Source: Lentzea albidocapillata (GTDB lineage: Bacteria; Actinomycetota; Actinomycetes; Mycobacteriales; Pseudonocardiaceae). Taken from it: a stretch of DNA of 64,000 nucleotides. The stretch covers positions 1-64,000 of the forward strand of contig NZ_JOEA01000030.1 of assembly GCF_000719115.1 (NCBI RefSeq). The letters are read 5' to 3'. The position numbers and the translations under genes are program-made. The notes beneath the pieces are model-generated. The model did not search any database and had not been told where the DNA came from. It worked only from the letters and a program-made list of their open reading frames with translations. Below, in pieces: positions 40,138-48,282 of the stretch. Position 1 is the first letter of the stretch. Each line of letters begins with the position of its first letter.

Positions 40138-40242
40138 TCACGGTCTGGAGGCGAGCACCGCGCAGGTGATCGCCAGCGCCGTCAGGACGAGGAGCGTCAC
40201 GCTGACGTCGACGAGGAAATCGATCATGCGCGCGGTGGCCAT
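40138..40242 (-). CDS. Small single-span membrane protein downstream of terC
   Basis: 34 residues from ATG 40242, or fewer from ATG 40227. The sequence MATARMIDFLVDVSVTLLVL then ALAITCAVLASRP is a short charged N-terminus plus one hydrophobic span. It starts 5 bp after the terC stop and before the IclR gene. No clear ribosome-binding site apart from GGACTGA overlapping the terC stop. It could be a real small protein made with TerC, or chance. Confidence 0.35.
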   Translation of the reverse strand: MATARMIDFLVDVSVTLLVLTALAITCAVLASRP

Positions 40243-40247
40243 GTGGA

Positions 40248-41219
40248 TCAGTCCAGACTGGCTGCTTCGTGGCGACGGGAGCGCAGGCTGGTCAGGGTCA
40301 CGATGCCCAGCGTCGCCACGATGACGGCCAGCGAGACCGGGGTCGGGATCGTCGGCACGGCCGGCCACACACCGTGCGCCCAGTGCAGCACCAGCTTCAC
40401 CCCGATGAACGCCAGGATGATCGCCAGGCCGTGGTTGAGGTGCACGAGCTTGGCGAGCGCCGAGTGCAGCACGAAGTAGAGCGCGCGCAGGCCGAGCAGT
40501 GCGAACGCGTTGGTGGTGAACACGAGGTACGGGTCCTCGGTGATGCCGTACACCGCCGGCACCGAGTCGATCGCGAACACGACGTCGGTCGCGAAGATCG
40601 CCACCACCACGATCGCGAGCGGGGTGAGCGCCCTGCGCCCGTTCTCGCGGACGGTCATCCGCGTGCCGCGGTAGTCGTCGGTGACCGGCATCAGCCTGCG
40701 CAGCAGCCGCACCGACCGCATCTTCGAGGTGTCCTTCGCGGCCGGCACACCGGCGAGAGCCGCGTGCAGGATCTTCAGCGCCGACGCGAACAGCACCAGC
40801 CCGAACACAAGGAAAGCCCAGGTCCCGGCCGCCAGCATCGCGGCGCCGGCCACGATGAAGATGCCGCGCAGCACCAACGCGCCGACGATGCCGTAGAGCA
40901 GCACGCGTTGCTGGATCTCCGGGGGCACACGGAACGCGGCGAGCAGCAGCATGAAGACGAACAGGTTGTCCACCGAGAGGGACTTCTCCACCACGAACCC
41001 GGTGACGAACTCCAGCGACTGGCCGCTGCCGAACTCGAACCACAGCCAGAGCCCGAACACCAGCGGCAGCGTGAGGTAGAAGACCGACCAGCCCGCCGCC
41101 TCCCTGAGGGACACCTCGTGCGGGCGGCGAGTGACCAGGAAGTCGACCACCAGCAGGGCGAGCAGCGCCGCGATGCTCAGAAACCACAGACCGGGCGACG
41201 CCACGGATTGCACGGGCAC
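40248..41219 (-). CDS. TerC/Alx-family integral membrane protein (Mn2+ homeostasis)
   Basis: 323 residues from GTG 41219 (VPVQSVASPG), chosen because GAGGAGG lies directly upstream; an earlier in-frame start at 41285 lies inside the riboswitch. About nine membrane segments. Family motifs with acidic residues inside the membrane are visible: EKSLSVDNLFVFMLLLAAF and FATDVVFAIDSVPAVYGITE, plus FVFTTNAF-type sequence near the C-terminal third. TerC/Alx/MntX proteins export manganese or load it onto secreted proteins. The yybP-ykoY riboswitch in its leader supports a manganese role. Confidence 0.92.
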   Translation of the reverse strand: MPVQSVASPGLWFLSIAALLALLVVDFLVTRRPHEVSLREAAGWSVFYLTLPLVFGLWLWFEFGSGQSLEFVTGFVVEKSLSVDNLFVFMLLLAAFRVPPEIQQRVLLYGIVGALVLRGIFIVAGAAMLAAGTWAFLVFGLVLFASALKILHAALAGVPAAKDTSKMRSVRLLRRLMPVTDDYRGTRMTVRENGRRALTPLAIVVVAIFATDVVFAIDSVPAVYGITEDPYLVFTTNAFALLGLRALYFVLHSALAKLVHLNHGLAIILAFIGVKLVLHWAHGVWPAVPTIPTPVSLAVIVATLGIVTLTSLRSRRHEAASLD

Positions 41220-41220
41220 G

Positions 41221-41335
41221 GAACCTCCTCGAACAGGATCGTTCGAGGTCTCCTTCACCCGGTGCGGGCGGCCTCCCGAGGACACCTCGGGGTGTCCGTA
41301 CTGACCGGGCAGACGCTTGGGAAGTACTCCCCTCG
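41221..41335 (-). ncRNA. yybP-ykoY (Mn2+) riboswitch and expression platform of terC
   Basis: Read on the minus strand, the aptamer runs from CGAGGGGAGTA (41335-41325) to GGTGAAGGAGACCTCG (41259-41244), with the family's conserved GGGGAGTA and GTGAAGGAGACC. CGAGG (41335-41331) pairs with CCTCG (41248-41244) as P1. Another stem is GGACACC/GGTGTCC (41280-41297). The 3' strand of P1 also begins an alternative hairpin, CCTCGAAC (41248-41241) / GTTCGAGG (41234-41227), whose right arm covers part of the Shine-Dalgarno sequence GAGGAGG. The two folds exclude each other, so Mn2+ binding would free the site and turn translation on. Confidence 0.85.
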
Positions 41336-41341
41336 CGGGTC

Positions 41342-41370
41342 AGCATAGGTAAAGGGTTGGTAATGCTCAA
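41342..41370 (-). promoter_or_regulatory. Vegetative promoter of the terC riboswitch transcript
   Basis: Minus strand: TTGAGC (41370-41365), a 17-bp spacer, TATGCT (41347-41342). The transcript would begin near 41335, at the first base of the aptamer P1 stem. Sequence and spacing fit a housekeeping sigma promoter. Confidence 0.6.
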
Positions 41371-41424
41371 GTAAGTCATTCGTATGGGTTGCGTCTCAAG
41401 CCACTTGAGGTTCGATAGTGGCCT

Positions 41425-41758
41425 CTTGACCTCTCTCCCAGCTGAAGCAGGGAGATTCTTCCCTCGCGGGTCGAGTTTTCTGCTTCGCAGCTCGTTGCCG
41501 CCTGGGGTTACCAGCACAGGGACGGTGTACCGCCCACGGTCTTACACGAGCTCCACAGACCTGACATCCCACCAGCCCGGCGGTAGACCCGGCCGACTTG
41601 GTTATCGCCGACCGGGCGCGACAACTTCACAAGCCGCTCCGCCAACCGCCCATCCTGGGGGTCAGAGCACGGTCTTTCGCCCTGGAGGCGAAACTCCGTC
41701 CTTGTCCTGCTCCGCAGGGGTCCGTTTCCTCCCCGGTCTGAAGGCCGGGGTATCCACG
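41425..41758 (-). mobile_element. IS200/IS605-like non-coding remnant with two TTCA-loop hairpins (possible orphan omega-RNA)
   Basis: Read on the minus strand, two similar hairpins bound the segment: CCCCGGCC-TTCA-GACCGGGG (41750-41731) and TCTCCCTGC-TTCA-GCTGGGAGA (41455-41434), the latter followed by GAGGTCAA, an ending typical of actinobacterial TnpB-element right ends. No tnpA or intact tnpB lies between, only about 280 bp without a convincing gene. The resemblance to IS605 right ends is from memory. It separates the terC promoter from the MerR remnant and may have brought about that gene's deletion. Confidence 0.45.
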
Positions 41759-41769
41759 GAGGAATCCCG

Positions 41770-41997
41770 ATGAACGACACCAGGCGGTACGCGATCGGAG
41801 AGGTGGCGCACCGGACGGGGCTGAGCGTCAGCGCCATCCGGTTGCTGGTCGCGATCATCGACGGGACCGCGCAGGAGGCCGCCGACTTCATACCGTTCGC
41901 CTGGCTGTCCGCAGCGCTCAACGCCTCTGTGTCCCCCTTGCGAGCTACACGCGAATGTCCACCGCACGGTGACGTTCCAGAGGCGCGAAATCCATAA
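41770..41997 (+). pseudogene. MerR-family regulator remnant with an internal deletion
   Basis: 75 codons from ATG 41770, with GGAGGAA upstream. The first 25 residues are a MerR helix-turn-helix start (RRYAIGEVAHRTGLSVSAIR). Where FYSDAGV-type sequence should follow, it jumps straight to LLVAIIDGTAQEAADFIPFA and ends out of register (CPPHGDVPEARNP). Usual family length is 110 or more residues, so I read it as a gene with the central part deleted. The IS605-like remnant lies directly upstream. Confidence 0.55.
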
Positions 41998-42007
41998 CGT
42001 TCCGGTC

Positions 42008-42835
42008 ATGCGATTTCTGAAGCAGTTTTTCCTGATCGCGCTCGTCACGTTCGCGGGTGGCGTCGGCGTGCAGGCGTTGGGGTGGAACGCGCCGCTCACG
42101 CTGGTCGCCGGCGTCGTCGCGGCGGCGCTGGCACTGGCGGGGTACGCCTGGGTGGTGCGCAGGACCGAACACCGGGAGCCCACCGAGGTCTCGTTGAAGA
42201 TCGCCCCTGGCGCTCTGGGCCGTGGTGTCCTCGTCGGACTCGCGATGTTCGGGGCGGTGATCCTGAACATCACCTTCCTCGGCGGTTACGAGGTGCGCGG
42301 CTGGGGTTCGGTGTCCGGCATGATCGCGATCTTCGGGTTCATGGTCGCCGTCGCGGTGACCGAGGAGCTGATGTACCGCGGCGTCCTGTTCCGCATCGTC
42401 GAGGAGCGCCTCGGCACGTCGCTCTCCCTGGTCCTGAGTGGACTGGTGTTCGGCTTCGCCCACATCTTCAACCCGAACGCCACGGTGTGGAGCTCGCTCG
42501 CCATCGCGATCGAGGCGGGGCTCATGCTCGGCGCCGCCTACGTGGCCACGCGCAACCTGTGGGTGCCGATCGGGGTGCACTTCGCGTGGAACTTCGCCCA
42601 GGGCGGCATCTTCAGCACGAGTGTGTCCGGTCAGGACGCGCCGCAGGGGCTGCTGGACGGCGTCACGTCCGGTTCCGCACTCGTCACCGGAGGGAACTTC
42701 GGGCCGGAGGCGAGCGTGTACTCGGTGCTGGCCGGTCTGGTCGTCACGGCGGCGTTCCTGTGGCTGGCGAAGCGCCGCGGCAACATCATGCCGCGCCGTG
42801 GCCGTACTGCGCCGGCCGCTACCCTCGCCGCGTGA
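42008..42835 (+). CDS. CPBP-family intramembrane metalloprotease
   Basis: 275 residues from ATG 42008 (MRFLKQFF); GTG 41969 would add 13 residues. No strong ribosome-binding site. About seven membrane spans. The ABI/CPBP motifs are present: EELMYRGVLFRIVEERL (EExxxR), LVFGFAHIFNP and HFAWNFAQGG. These proteases cut prenylated or membrane-bound substrates, or act in peptide immunity. The stop overlaps the following kinase start by 4 nt, so it belongs with the two-component genes. Confidence 0.88.
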   Translation: MRFLKQFFLIALVTFAGGVGVQALGWNAPLTLVAGVVAAALALAGYAWVVRRTEHREPTEVSLKIAPGALGRGVLVGLAMFGAVILNITFLGGYEVRGWGSVSGMIAIFGFMVAVAVTEELMYRGVLFRIVEERLGTSLSLVLSGLVFGFAHIFNPNATVWSSLAIAIEAGLMLGAAYVATRNLWVPIGVHFAWNFAQGGIFSTSVSGQDAPQGLLDGVTSGSALVTGGNFGPEASVYSVLAGLVVTAAFLWLAKRRGNIMPRRGRTAPAATLAA

Positions 42836-43956
42836 TCAGCCTTCAGTGGTGGCGCGTCCGGGACGTTCGCGTCCAGGACGCGCCACTGGCGTTGCTGCTC
42901 GCGCTGGGATCCCTGGTGCCCGCGCTGCACGACAAGGGCACCCAGCTCGGCGGACTGCCGAACCGGCCGTTCGACGCTCTCGCGATCGCGGTGATCGCGT
43001 TCGAGTGCCTGCCGCTGGTCGTCCGCCGGAAGTGGCCCCTCGTCGGCCTGGTGCTGGTGTCGGTCGCGTTCGCCGTCGACCAGTTGCGCGGCTACCACAC
43101 CGTCGCCGGCACGGCCCTGCCGATCGCGTTGATCAGCGCCGGGCTGCACCTGTCGCACCACCGGCGCGGCACCGTGATCGCGCTCTCCGCCGGGTATGCC
43201 GGGTTGGCCGTCGCGCTCGACCTGAACGGAGCCACGGAAGGCGTGGCCGGGTTCGTCACGTTCTACCTGGCGCTGGCCGCCACGTGGGCGATCGGCGCGT
43301 GGCTGCGGCTCTCGCGCACTGCCGAGGAGGAACGCCGCCGGCACGTCGCTGTGACGACCCGTGTCGCGGAACGGACGTTGATCGCCCGCGAGCTCCACGA
43401 CGTGGTGACCCACCACGTGACCGCGATGGTGGTGCAGGCGGAGGCCGCGCGGTACCTGACCGCGGCTCCCGACCGGCTGGACCAGACGTTGCAGGCGATC
43501 ACCGACACCGGCCGGCGGTCGCTGACCGACCTGCGGCACCTGCTCGACCTGCTGAATCCCGACCACAGCACGGAAACGCTCGGGGACCTGCGCACGCTGG
43601 TCGAGCAGACCCGGCTGGCCGGGCAGCCCGTGGAGTTCGCGGAGGAAGGCGAGGCGACGCGGGACGCGGGCAGCGCCGAGGCCGTCGCGTACCGGGTCGT
43701 GCAGGAGGCGTTGACGAACGCGTTGAAGTACGCGCACGGCAACCCGACGAACGTGCACGTGCGTTACGGCGAAAGGGAAATCACCGTGGAGGTCGGTACC
43801 GAGGGCGCGAAGTCGTCCACGCCGGTCGGAGGCAGCGGCCGCGGCCTGGCCGGGCTGCGCGAGCGCGTCGACGTGCTGGGTGGCGAGTTCTCGGCGGAAC
43901 AACGCGACGGCGGTTTCGTGGTCAGGGCGCGCATCCCCGCGGGGAACCCGGCGTGA
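42832..43956 (+). CDS. NarL-type sensor histidine kinase
   Basis: 374 residues from GTG 42832, coupled to the CPBP gene. Several N-terminal membrane spans (about 10-160) lead to a HisKA_3 dimerisation helix with phospho-accepting His in ARELHDVVTHHVTAMVVQAE (about residue 188). The ATPase domain includes VAYRVVQEALTNALKYAHGN and GGSGRGLAGLRERV. It has no recognised extracellular sensor domain. The regulator gene follows with a 4-nt overlap. Confidence 0.93.
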   Translation: MISLQWWRVRDVRVQDAPLALLLALGSLVPALHDKGTQLGGLPNRPFDALAIAVIAFECLPLVVRRKWPLVGLVLVSVAFAVDQLRGYHTVAGTALPIALISAGLHLSHHRRGTVIALSAGYAGLAVALDLNGATEGVAGFVTFYLALAATWAIGAWLRLSRTAEEERRRHVAVTTRVAERTLIARELHDVVTHHVTAMVVQAEAARYLTAAPDRLDQTLQAITDTGRRSLTDLRHLLDLLNPDHSTETLGDLRTLVEQTRLAGQPVEFAEEGEATRDAGSAEAVAYRVVQEALTNALKYAHGNPTNVHVRYGEREITVEVGTEGAKSSTPVGGSGRGLAGLRERVDVLGGEFSAEQRDGGFVVRARIPAGNPA

Positions 43957-44609
43957 CCGCACCGGTTCGCGTGCTGGTGTGCGACGACCAGGCGCTCATC
44001 CGCACCGGCTTCGCCACGATCATCGACGCCCAGCCGGACCTCGAGATCGTGGGGGAGTGCGGGGACGGTCGCGCGGCGGTTGACCTCGCCCGCAGGCTCG
44101 ACCCGGACGTCGTCGTGATGGACGTGCGCATGCCGGTGCTCGACGGCATCGGGGCGACCCGGCTGCTGGCGGGCGCCGGCGTCCCCGACCCGGTCAAGGT
44201 CCTCGTGGTCACGACGTTCAACCTCGACGAGTACGTCTACGAGGCGCTGCGGGCCGGTGCGAGCGGGTTCCTGCTCAAGGACGCGCCACCGGCCCAGTTG
44301 CTGCAGGGCATCCGGACCGTGGCGAGCGGTGCCGCCCTGCTCGCGCCGGAGGTCACCCGGCAGCTCGTCGGCAGGTTCGCGGCGCGCATCCGGCCCGCCG
44401 AGGAGATCGCGCAGACCCAGCTGGCGCCACGTGAGCTCGAAGTCCTCCGGCTGATCGCCGAGGGCCTGTCGAACAGCGAGATCGCCGCCGCCCTGGTCAT
44501 CAGCCAGGAGACGGTGAAGACGTACGTGTCGCGCATCCTCACCAAGCTCGACCTGCGGGACCGGGTGCAGGCCGTCGTCTACGCCTATCGCCGCGGCCTG
44601 GTGACCTAG
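43953..44609 (+). CDS. NarL/LuxR-type response regulator
   Basis: 218 residues from GTG 43953. The receiver domain has DD near residue 10 (VCDDQALIRTGF), the phospho-acceptor Asp in VVVMDVRMPVLDGIG and Lys in GFLLKDAP. The C-terminal LuxR helix-turn-helix reads LAPRELEVLRLIAEGLSNSE and SQETVKTYVSRILTKL. It is the partner of the kinase at 42832. Targets unknown; autoregulation of the CPBP-kinase-regulator unit is plausible. Confidence 0.94.
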   Translation: MTAPVRVLVCDDQALIRTGFATIIDAQPDLEIVGECGDGRAAVDLARRLDPDVVVMDVRMPVLDGIGATRLLAGAGVPDPVKVLVVTTFNLDEYVYEALRAGASGFLLKDAPPAQLLQGIRTVASGAALLAPEVTRQLVGRFAARIRPAEEIAQTQLAPRELEVLRLIAEGLSNSEIAAALVISQETVKTYVSRILTKLDLRDRVQAVVYAYRRGLVT

Positions 44610-44664
44610 CGCTCGTCGGCCTGGACTCCATCGGTCTGCTCGATAGCTTCAGTGTTGACCAAAA

Positions 44665-45807
44665 TTAACCTTGTGCAGGCAAACCCACCGCCAGCGTCAG
44701 CTCCAAAACCCGCTGCGGAGACCCGAGGTCCGGAAAAAGGTCCCGGAGCTGCCCCATCCGGTACCGGACGGTCTGCGGGTGCACGAACAGGGCGGCGGCC
44801 ACCTCTTCGCGCCGGCCGTGGTGCAGCAACCAGGCACGCAGCGTCTCCTCAAGGCGCCGTGCCGTGGTGGTCGGCAACGCCAGCAGGGGTGCCAGGGCGC
44901 GGGCGCGCAGGTCGGCGTACGCGTCGGGGTCTGCGCTCAGCACAAGAGCGGCGAGGTGTTCCTCGGTGTCGCGGATGTCGGGGGAGAGGGATCGCGCGCG
45001 TACGGCTCGTTCATACGAGTCGGAGGCACGCATCCATGGGCGCGCCGGCCCGACGACGGCGTTGCGGTGGCTGAGCTGTCGCAGCAGGTGAGCGCGGTCG
45101 GCGTCGGGCACGAACAGGACGCCGGTCGAGTCCGGCAGGTCGTCCAGGACGAGGGTGCCGGGGTCGAGCGAGCGGTAGGCGGGACGGGCCTGGAACGAGG
45201 GGAGCAGGACCACGGTCAGGGTGGTCGGCGGCTGCCAGGCGGCGCGTCCGGCGTCGGTCTGCAGGACCTCGGCGCTCGCGCCGGCCAGCAGGTCGCGGGC
45301 CAGTTGTTCGAGGTGGCGTTCGTGGGCGAGGCCTCGCGCCGCCAGTTCGTCGGCGTGGCCCGCGGCGCTGGCGGCGGACAGTTCGTCGATGTAGGCGAAG
45401 GTCAGTTCGGCGAACTTCGCGACCTCCGCGGCGGGCAGACCCGCTGGTACGGCGCCTGCGGCCAGGCCTCGCCAGGCCACGCGGGCGCCGACGCGGTACG
45501 CGCTGAGCAACGCGTCCATCGAACGGCCGTCGCGCACCTCGCCGCGGCCGAGTTCGTAGGCCGCGTCGCTGGCGTCACCACCCCCGCCTGTGCCGCTGGC
45601 GAGGTCCAAGTAGTGTCCTAGCGCCGTGCGAACGGCACGGCGGATGGTGCCACCCATGCGTCCGGAAAGTGCGTTGGCGTAGCTCGGCACCTCGGTGATG
45701 ATGGCGCGGACTACCTCGTCGGCCGTCGGCCTCAGGACCGCCCGCAACGCGGTCACGGTCTTCTCATCGAGGGCCAGTTCGGTGGCCCGCCTCATTGCGT
45801 GAGTCAC
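44665..45807 (-). CDS. PucR/CdaR-like helix-turn-helix regulator
   Basis: 380 residues from GTG 45807, supported by AGGGA at the right distance; GTG 45846 would add 13 residues but would put the operator-like repeat 45811-45827 inside the coding sequence. The N-terminal part is helical (ELALDEKTVTALRAVLRPTA). The C-terminus carries the PucR helix-turn-helix: RRLEETLRAWLLHHGRREEV, then ALFVHPQTVRYRMGQLRDLF. It is divergent from the reductase-desaturase genes, so it probably regulates fatty acid desaturation. Ligand unknown. Confidence 0.85.
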   Translation of the reverse strand: MTHAMRRATELALDEKTVTALRAVLRPTADEVVRAIITEVPSYANALSGRMGGTIRRAVRTALGHYLDLASGTGGGGDASDAAYELGRGEVRDGRSMDALLSAYRVGARVAWRGLAAGAVPAGLPAAEVAKFAELTFAYIDELSAASAAGHADELAARGLAHERHLEQLARDLLAGASAEVLQTDAGRAAWQPPTTLTVVLLPSFQARPAYRSLDPGTLVLDDLPDSTGVLFVPDADRAHLLRQLSHRNAVVGPARPWMRASDSYERAVRARSLSPDIRDTEEHLAALVLSADPDAYADLRARALAPLLALPTTTARRLEETLRAWLLHHGRREEVAAALFVHPQTVRYRMGQLRDLFPDLGSPQRVLELTLAVGLPAQG

Positions 45808-45810
45808 GAT

Positions 45811-45827
45811 TTGTTCCCTGCGAACAA
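45811..45827. promoter_or_regulatory. Inverted-repeat operator between the PucR gene and the desaturase genes
   Basis: TTGTTC (45811-45816), 5-bp spacer, GAACAA (45822-45827), a perfect palindrome. It is 4 bp before the chosen PucR start and 67 bp before the reductase start. Confidence 0.55.
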
Positions 45828-45893
45828 TCCAGCCGGGCAGATTCACGTCCTACGGACAGGACTTTACGCCCTGGGGCGCATCAAGCTGGAGTC

Positions 45894-46961
45894 ATGACGA
45901 GTGTCGCCCTCCGCAGCAGGGCGTGGAAACTGCTTGAGCTGGTCACGACGCCGCTGCTGCCGTCCGACTACCTCGACCTGGTGAGCCCCCTCCGCGCCGG
46001 TGCCGACCTGCGCGGCCGCATCGAGGCCGTGCACCGCGAGACAGACGATGCCGCGACGATCGTGATCAAGCCCGGCAAGGGCTGGCGCGGTCACGTCGCC
46101 GGTCAGTACATCCGCGTCGGGATCGACGTCGACGGCGTGCGCCTGTGGCGCGCGTACTCGGTGACGTCGCCGACGAACCGCGCGGACGGCCGCATCACGA
46201 TCACCGTGAAGGCCATCCCCGACGGCAAGGTCAGCAACCACCTGGTCCGCAAGGCGAAGCCCGGCACGGTCATCCAGCTCGACCAGGCCACCGGCGAGTT
46301 CGTCCTGCCCGCCGCCAGGCCCGCCAAGGTGCTCTACCTGACGGCCGGCAGCGGCATCACGCCCGTGATGGGCATGCTGCGCGACTCGAAGCTCGCCGAC
46401 GTCGTGATGGTGCACTCCGCGCCGCGCAAGGAAGACGTCATCTTCCGCAACGACCTGCACAACCTGGTCGCCGGCAAGGCGCTGAAGCTGGTCGAGCTGC
46501 ACACCGACATCGACGGCATGCTTGACCTCGCCGAACTGGAGAAGCTCGTGCCCGACTGGGCCGAGCGCGAGACCTGGGCCTGCGGGCCGGCCGGTCTGCT
46601 CGACGCCGCCGAGGCGCACTGGGCAGAGCACGGCGCCGCCGAACGCCTGCACACCGAACGCTTCCGGCCGACCGTGGTCGTGGCCGGCGAGGGTGGCGAG
46701 GTCACGTTCGGCAAGACCGGCAAGACCGTCGAGGCCGACGGCGCCACGCCGTTGCTGAACGTCGGCGAGGAAGCGGGCGTGCTGATGCCGTCCGGCTGCC
46801 GCATGGGCATCTGCTACGGCTGCGTGACGCCGCTGAAGTCCGGCGCCGTGCGAGACCTGCGCACCGGCGAGATCACCGAGGCCGAGGACAGCCCCACCGC
46901 CCACGTGCTCGTCCAGACCTGCGTGTCCGCCGCTGCGGGCCCTTGCGAACTCGAACGCTAA
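45894..46961 (+). CDS. FAD/[2Fe-2S] ferredoxin reductase, partner of the desaturase
   Basis: 355 residues from ATG 45894, with CTGGAG upstream. FAD/NAD domains: RAYSVTSPTNRADGRI (RxYS), LTAGSGITPVMGMLRDSK (NAD) and ACGPAGLLDAAEAHW. The C-terminal plant-type [2Fe-2S] domain has CRMGICYGC and the distal cysteine in LVQTCVSAAAG. The organisation matches the mycobacterial Rv3230c-type reductase that drives the DesA3 desaturase, and the desaturase gene follows 82 bp later. Confidence 0.92.
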   Translation: MTSVALRSRAWKLLELVTTPLLPSDYLDLVSPLRAGADLRGRIEAVHRETDDAATIVIKPGKGWRGHVAGQYIRVGIDVDGVRLWRAYSVTSPTNRADGRITITVKAIPDGKVSNHLVRKAKPGTVIQLDQATGEFVLPAARPAKVLYLTAGSGITPVMGMLRDSKLADVVMVHSAPRKEDVIFRNDLHNLVAGKALKLVELHTDIDGMLDLAELEKLVPDWAERETWACGPAGLLDAAEAHWAEHGAAERLHTERFRPTVVVAGEGGEVTFGKTGKTVEADGATPLLNVGEEAGVLMPSGCRMGICYGCVTPLKSGAVRDLRTGEITEAEDSPTAHVLVQTCVSAAAGPCELER

Positions 46962-47043
46962 CCAGCGCGCCCACCACAGACTTTCAGTCCTCCCCCCGCG
47001 AAGTGGCCCACCCCCAGCCACTGCTCCCCGGAAAGCGAGTTCC

Positions 47044-48162
47044 ATGACCGCCATCGATCCCACCGCCCACCTGACCGACGAGCAGATCGAGGAGCTCGGC
47101 CGCGAACTCGACGCGATTCGCGACGAGGTGATCGCGAGCCGTGGCGAGAAGGATGCCGCCTACATCCGCAAGGTCATCTCGGTGCAGCGCAAGCTGGAGC
47201 TGACCAGCCGCGGCATCCTGCTGTTCTCGCTCTTCCCGCCGGCGTGGATCATCGGCACCGCCGGTCTGTCCGTGGCGAAGATCATGGACAACATGGAGAT
47301 CGGGCACAACATCCTGCACGGCCAGTGGGACTGGATGCGCGACCCGAAGATCCACTCCACCACCTGGGAGTGGGACCACGTCTCGCCGGCCGAGCAGTGG
47401 AAGCACTCGCACAACGAGCTGCACCACACGTACACCAACGTGATCGGCAAGGACAACGACCTCGGCTACGGCATCATGCGCGTGGACGAGGACCAGAAGT
47501 GGCACCCGATGCACCTGGGCCAGCCGCTGTGGAACTTCATCAACGCGTGCTTCTTCGAGTACGGCATCGCCGCGTACGACCTGGAGCTCGGCAAGAACCT
47601 GCACAAGCGCCGCCGTAACCGCCCCGAGTTCCGCGCGCGTGCCGCGGCCGTGGGTCGCAAGATCCGCAAGCAGGTGCTCAAGGACTACGTGATCCACCCG
47701 CTGCTGTCGGGCCCGTCGTTCCTGACCACGCTCGCCGCGACGTTCACCGCGAACCTGGTCCGCAACATCTGGTCGCACTCGGTGATCATGTGCGGGCACT
47801 TCCCGGAGGGCGTGCAGACCTTCGAGCGCCGGTCGATCAAGGGCGAGACGCGCGGCCAGTGGTACCTGCGCCAGATGATGGGCTCCGCGAACATCAGCGG
47901 CAGCAAGGCCATGCACTTCATGACCGGCAACCTGTCGCACCAGATCGAGCACCACCTGTTCCCGGACCTGCCGAGCAACCGGTACGCCGAGGTCGCGGTC
48001 AAGGTGAAGGCGCTGTTCGAGAAGTACGAGCTGGACTACGTGACCGGCCCGCTGCCCAAGCAGGTCTTCTCGGCGTGGCACAAGGTGTTCCGCCTGTCGC
48101 TGCCGAACAAGAAGCCGAAGGTCAAGGCCTCGGACCGGGACAAGGAACTGGTCGCGGCCTGA
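47044..48162 (+). CDS. Membrane fatty-acyl (stearoyl-CoA) desaturase, DesA3-like
   Basis: 372 residues from ATG 47044. The three histidine boxes are HNILHG, HSHNELHHTYT and QIEHH, which bind the di-iron centre, between membrane-spanning segments (ILLFSLFPPAWIIGTAGL). The enzyme inserts a double bond, usually at delta-9, using electrons from the reductase encoded just upstream. The pairing and divergent PucR-like regulator suggest temperature or membrane-fluidity control, which is inference. Confidence 0.93.
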   Translation: MTAIDPTAHLTDEQIEELGRELDAIRDEVIASRGEKDAAYIRKVISVQRKLELTSRGILLFSLFPPAWIIGTAGLSVAKIMDNMEIGHNILHGQWDWMRDPKIHSTTWEWDHVSPAEQWKHSHNELHHTYTNVIGKDNDLGYGIMRVDEDQKWHPMHLGQPLWNFINACFFEYGIAAYDLELGKNLHKRRRNRPEFRARAAAVGRKIRKQVLKDYVIHPLLSGPSFLTTLAATFTANLVRNIWSHSVIMCGHFPEGVQTFERRSIKGETRGQWYLRQMMGSANISGSKAMHFMTGNLSHQIEHHLFPDLPSNRYAEVAVKVKALFEKYELDYVTGPLPKQVFSAWHKVFRLSLPNKKPKVKASDRDKELVAA

Positions 48163-48282
48163 GACAGGCAATGGTTCAGATCTTTCGGCCGTACCGGCGA
48201 CACCGCCGGATTCGGTGAGATTCCTTCGTAGGGCCCGAGTTCCACCCCTGCTGCTTCATCGGGCCCTCCGACGGAGGAACTC

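Noticed and set aside
41425..41768. Group II intron or retron idea for the non-coding remnant
   Set aside because: No domain V-like hairpin and no reverse transcriptase remnant were recognised; the right-end-like hairpins fit an IS605-type remnant better.
45807..45846. GTG 45846 as start of the PucR-like gene
   Set aside because: It is possible, but the inverted repeat 45811-45827 would fall in coding sequence and only 47 bp would remain for divergent promoters; GTG 45807 has AGGGA at good spacing.
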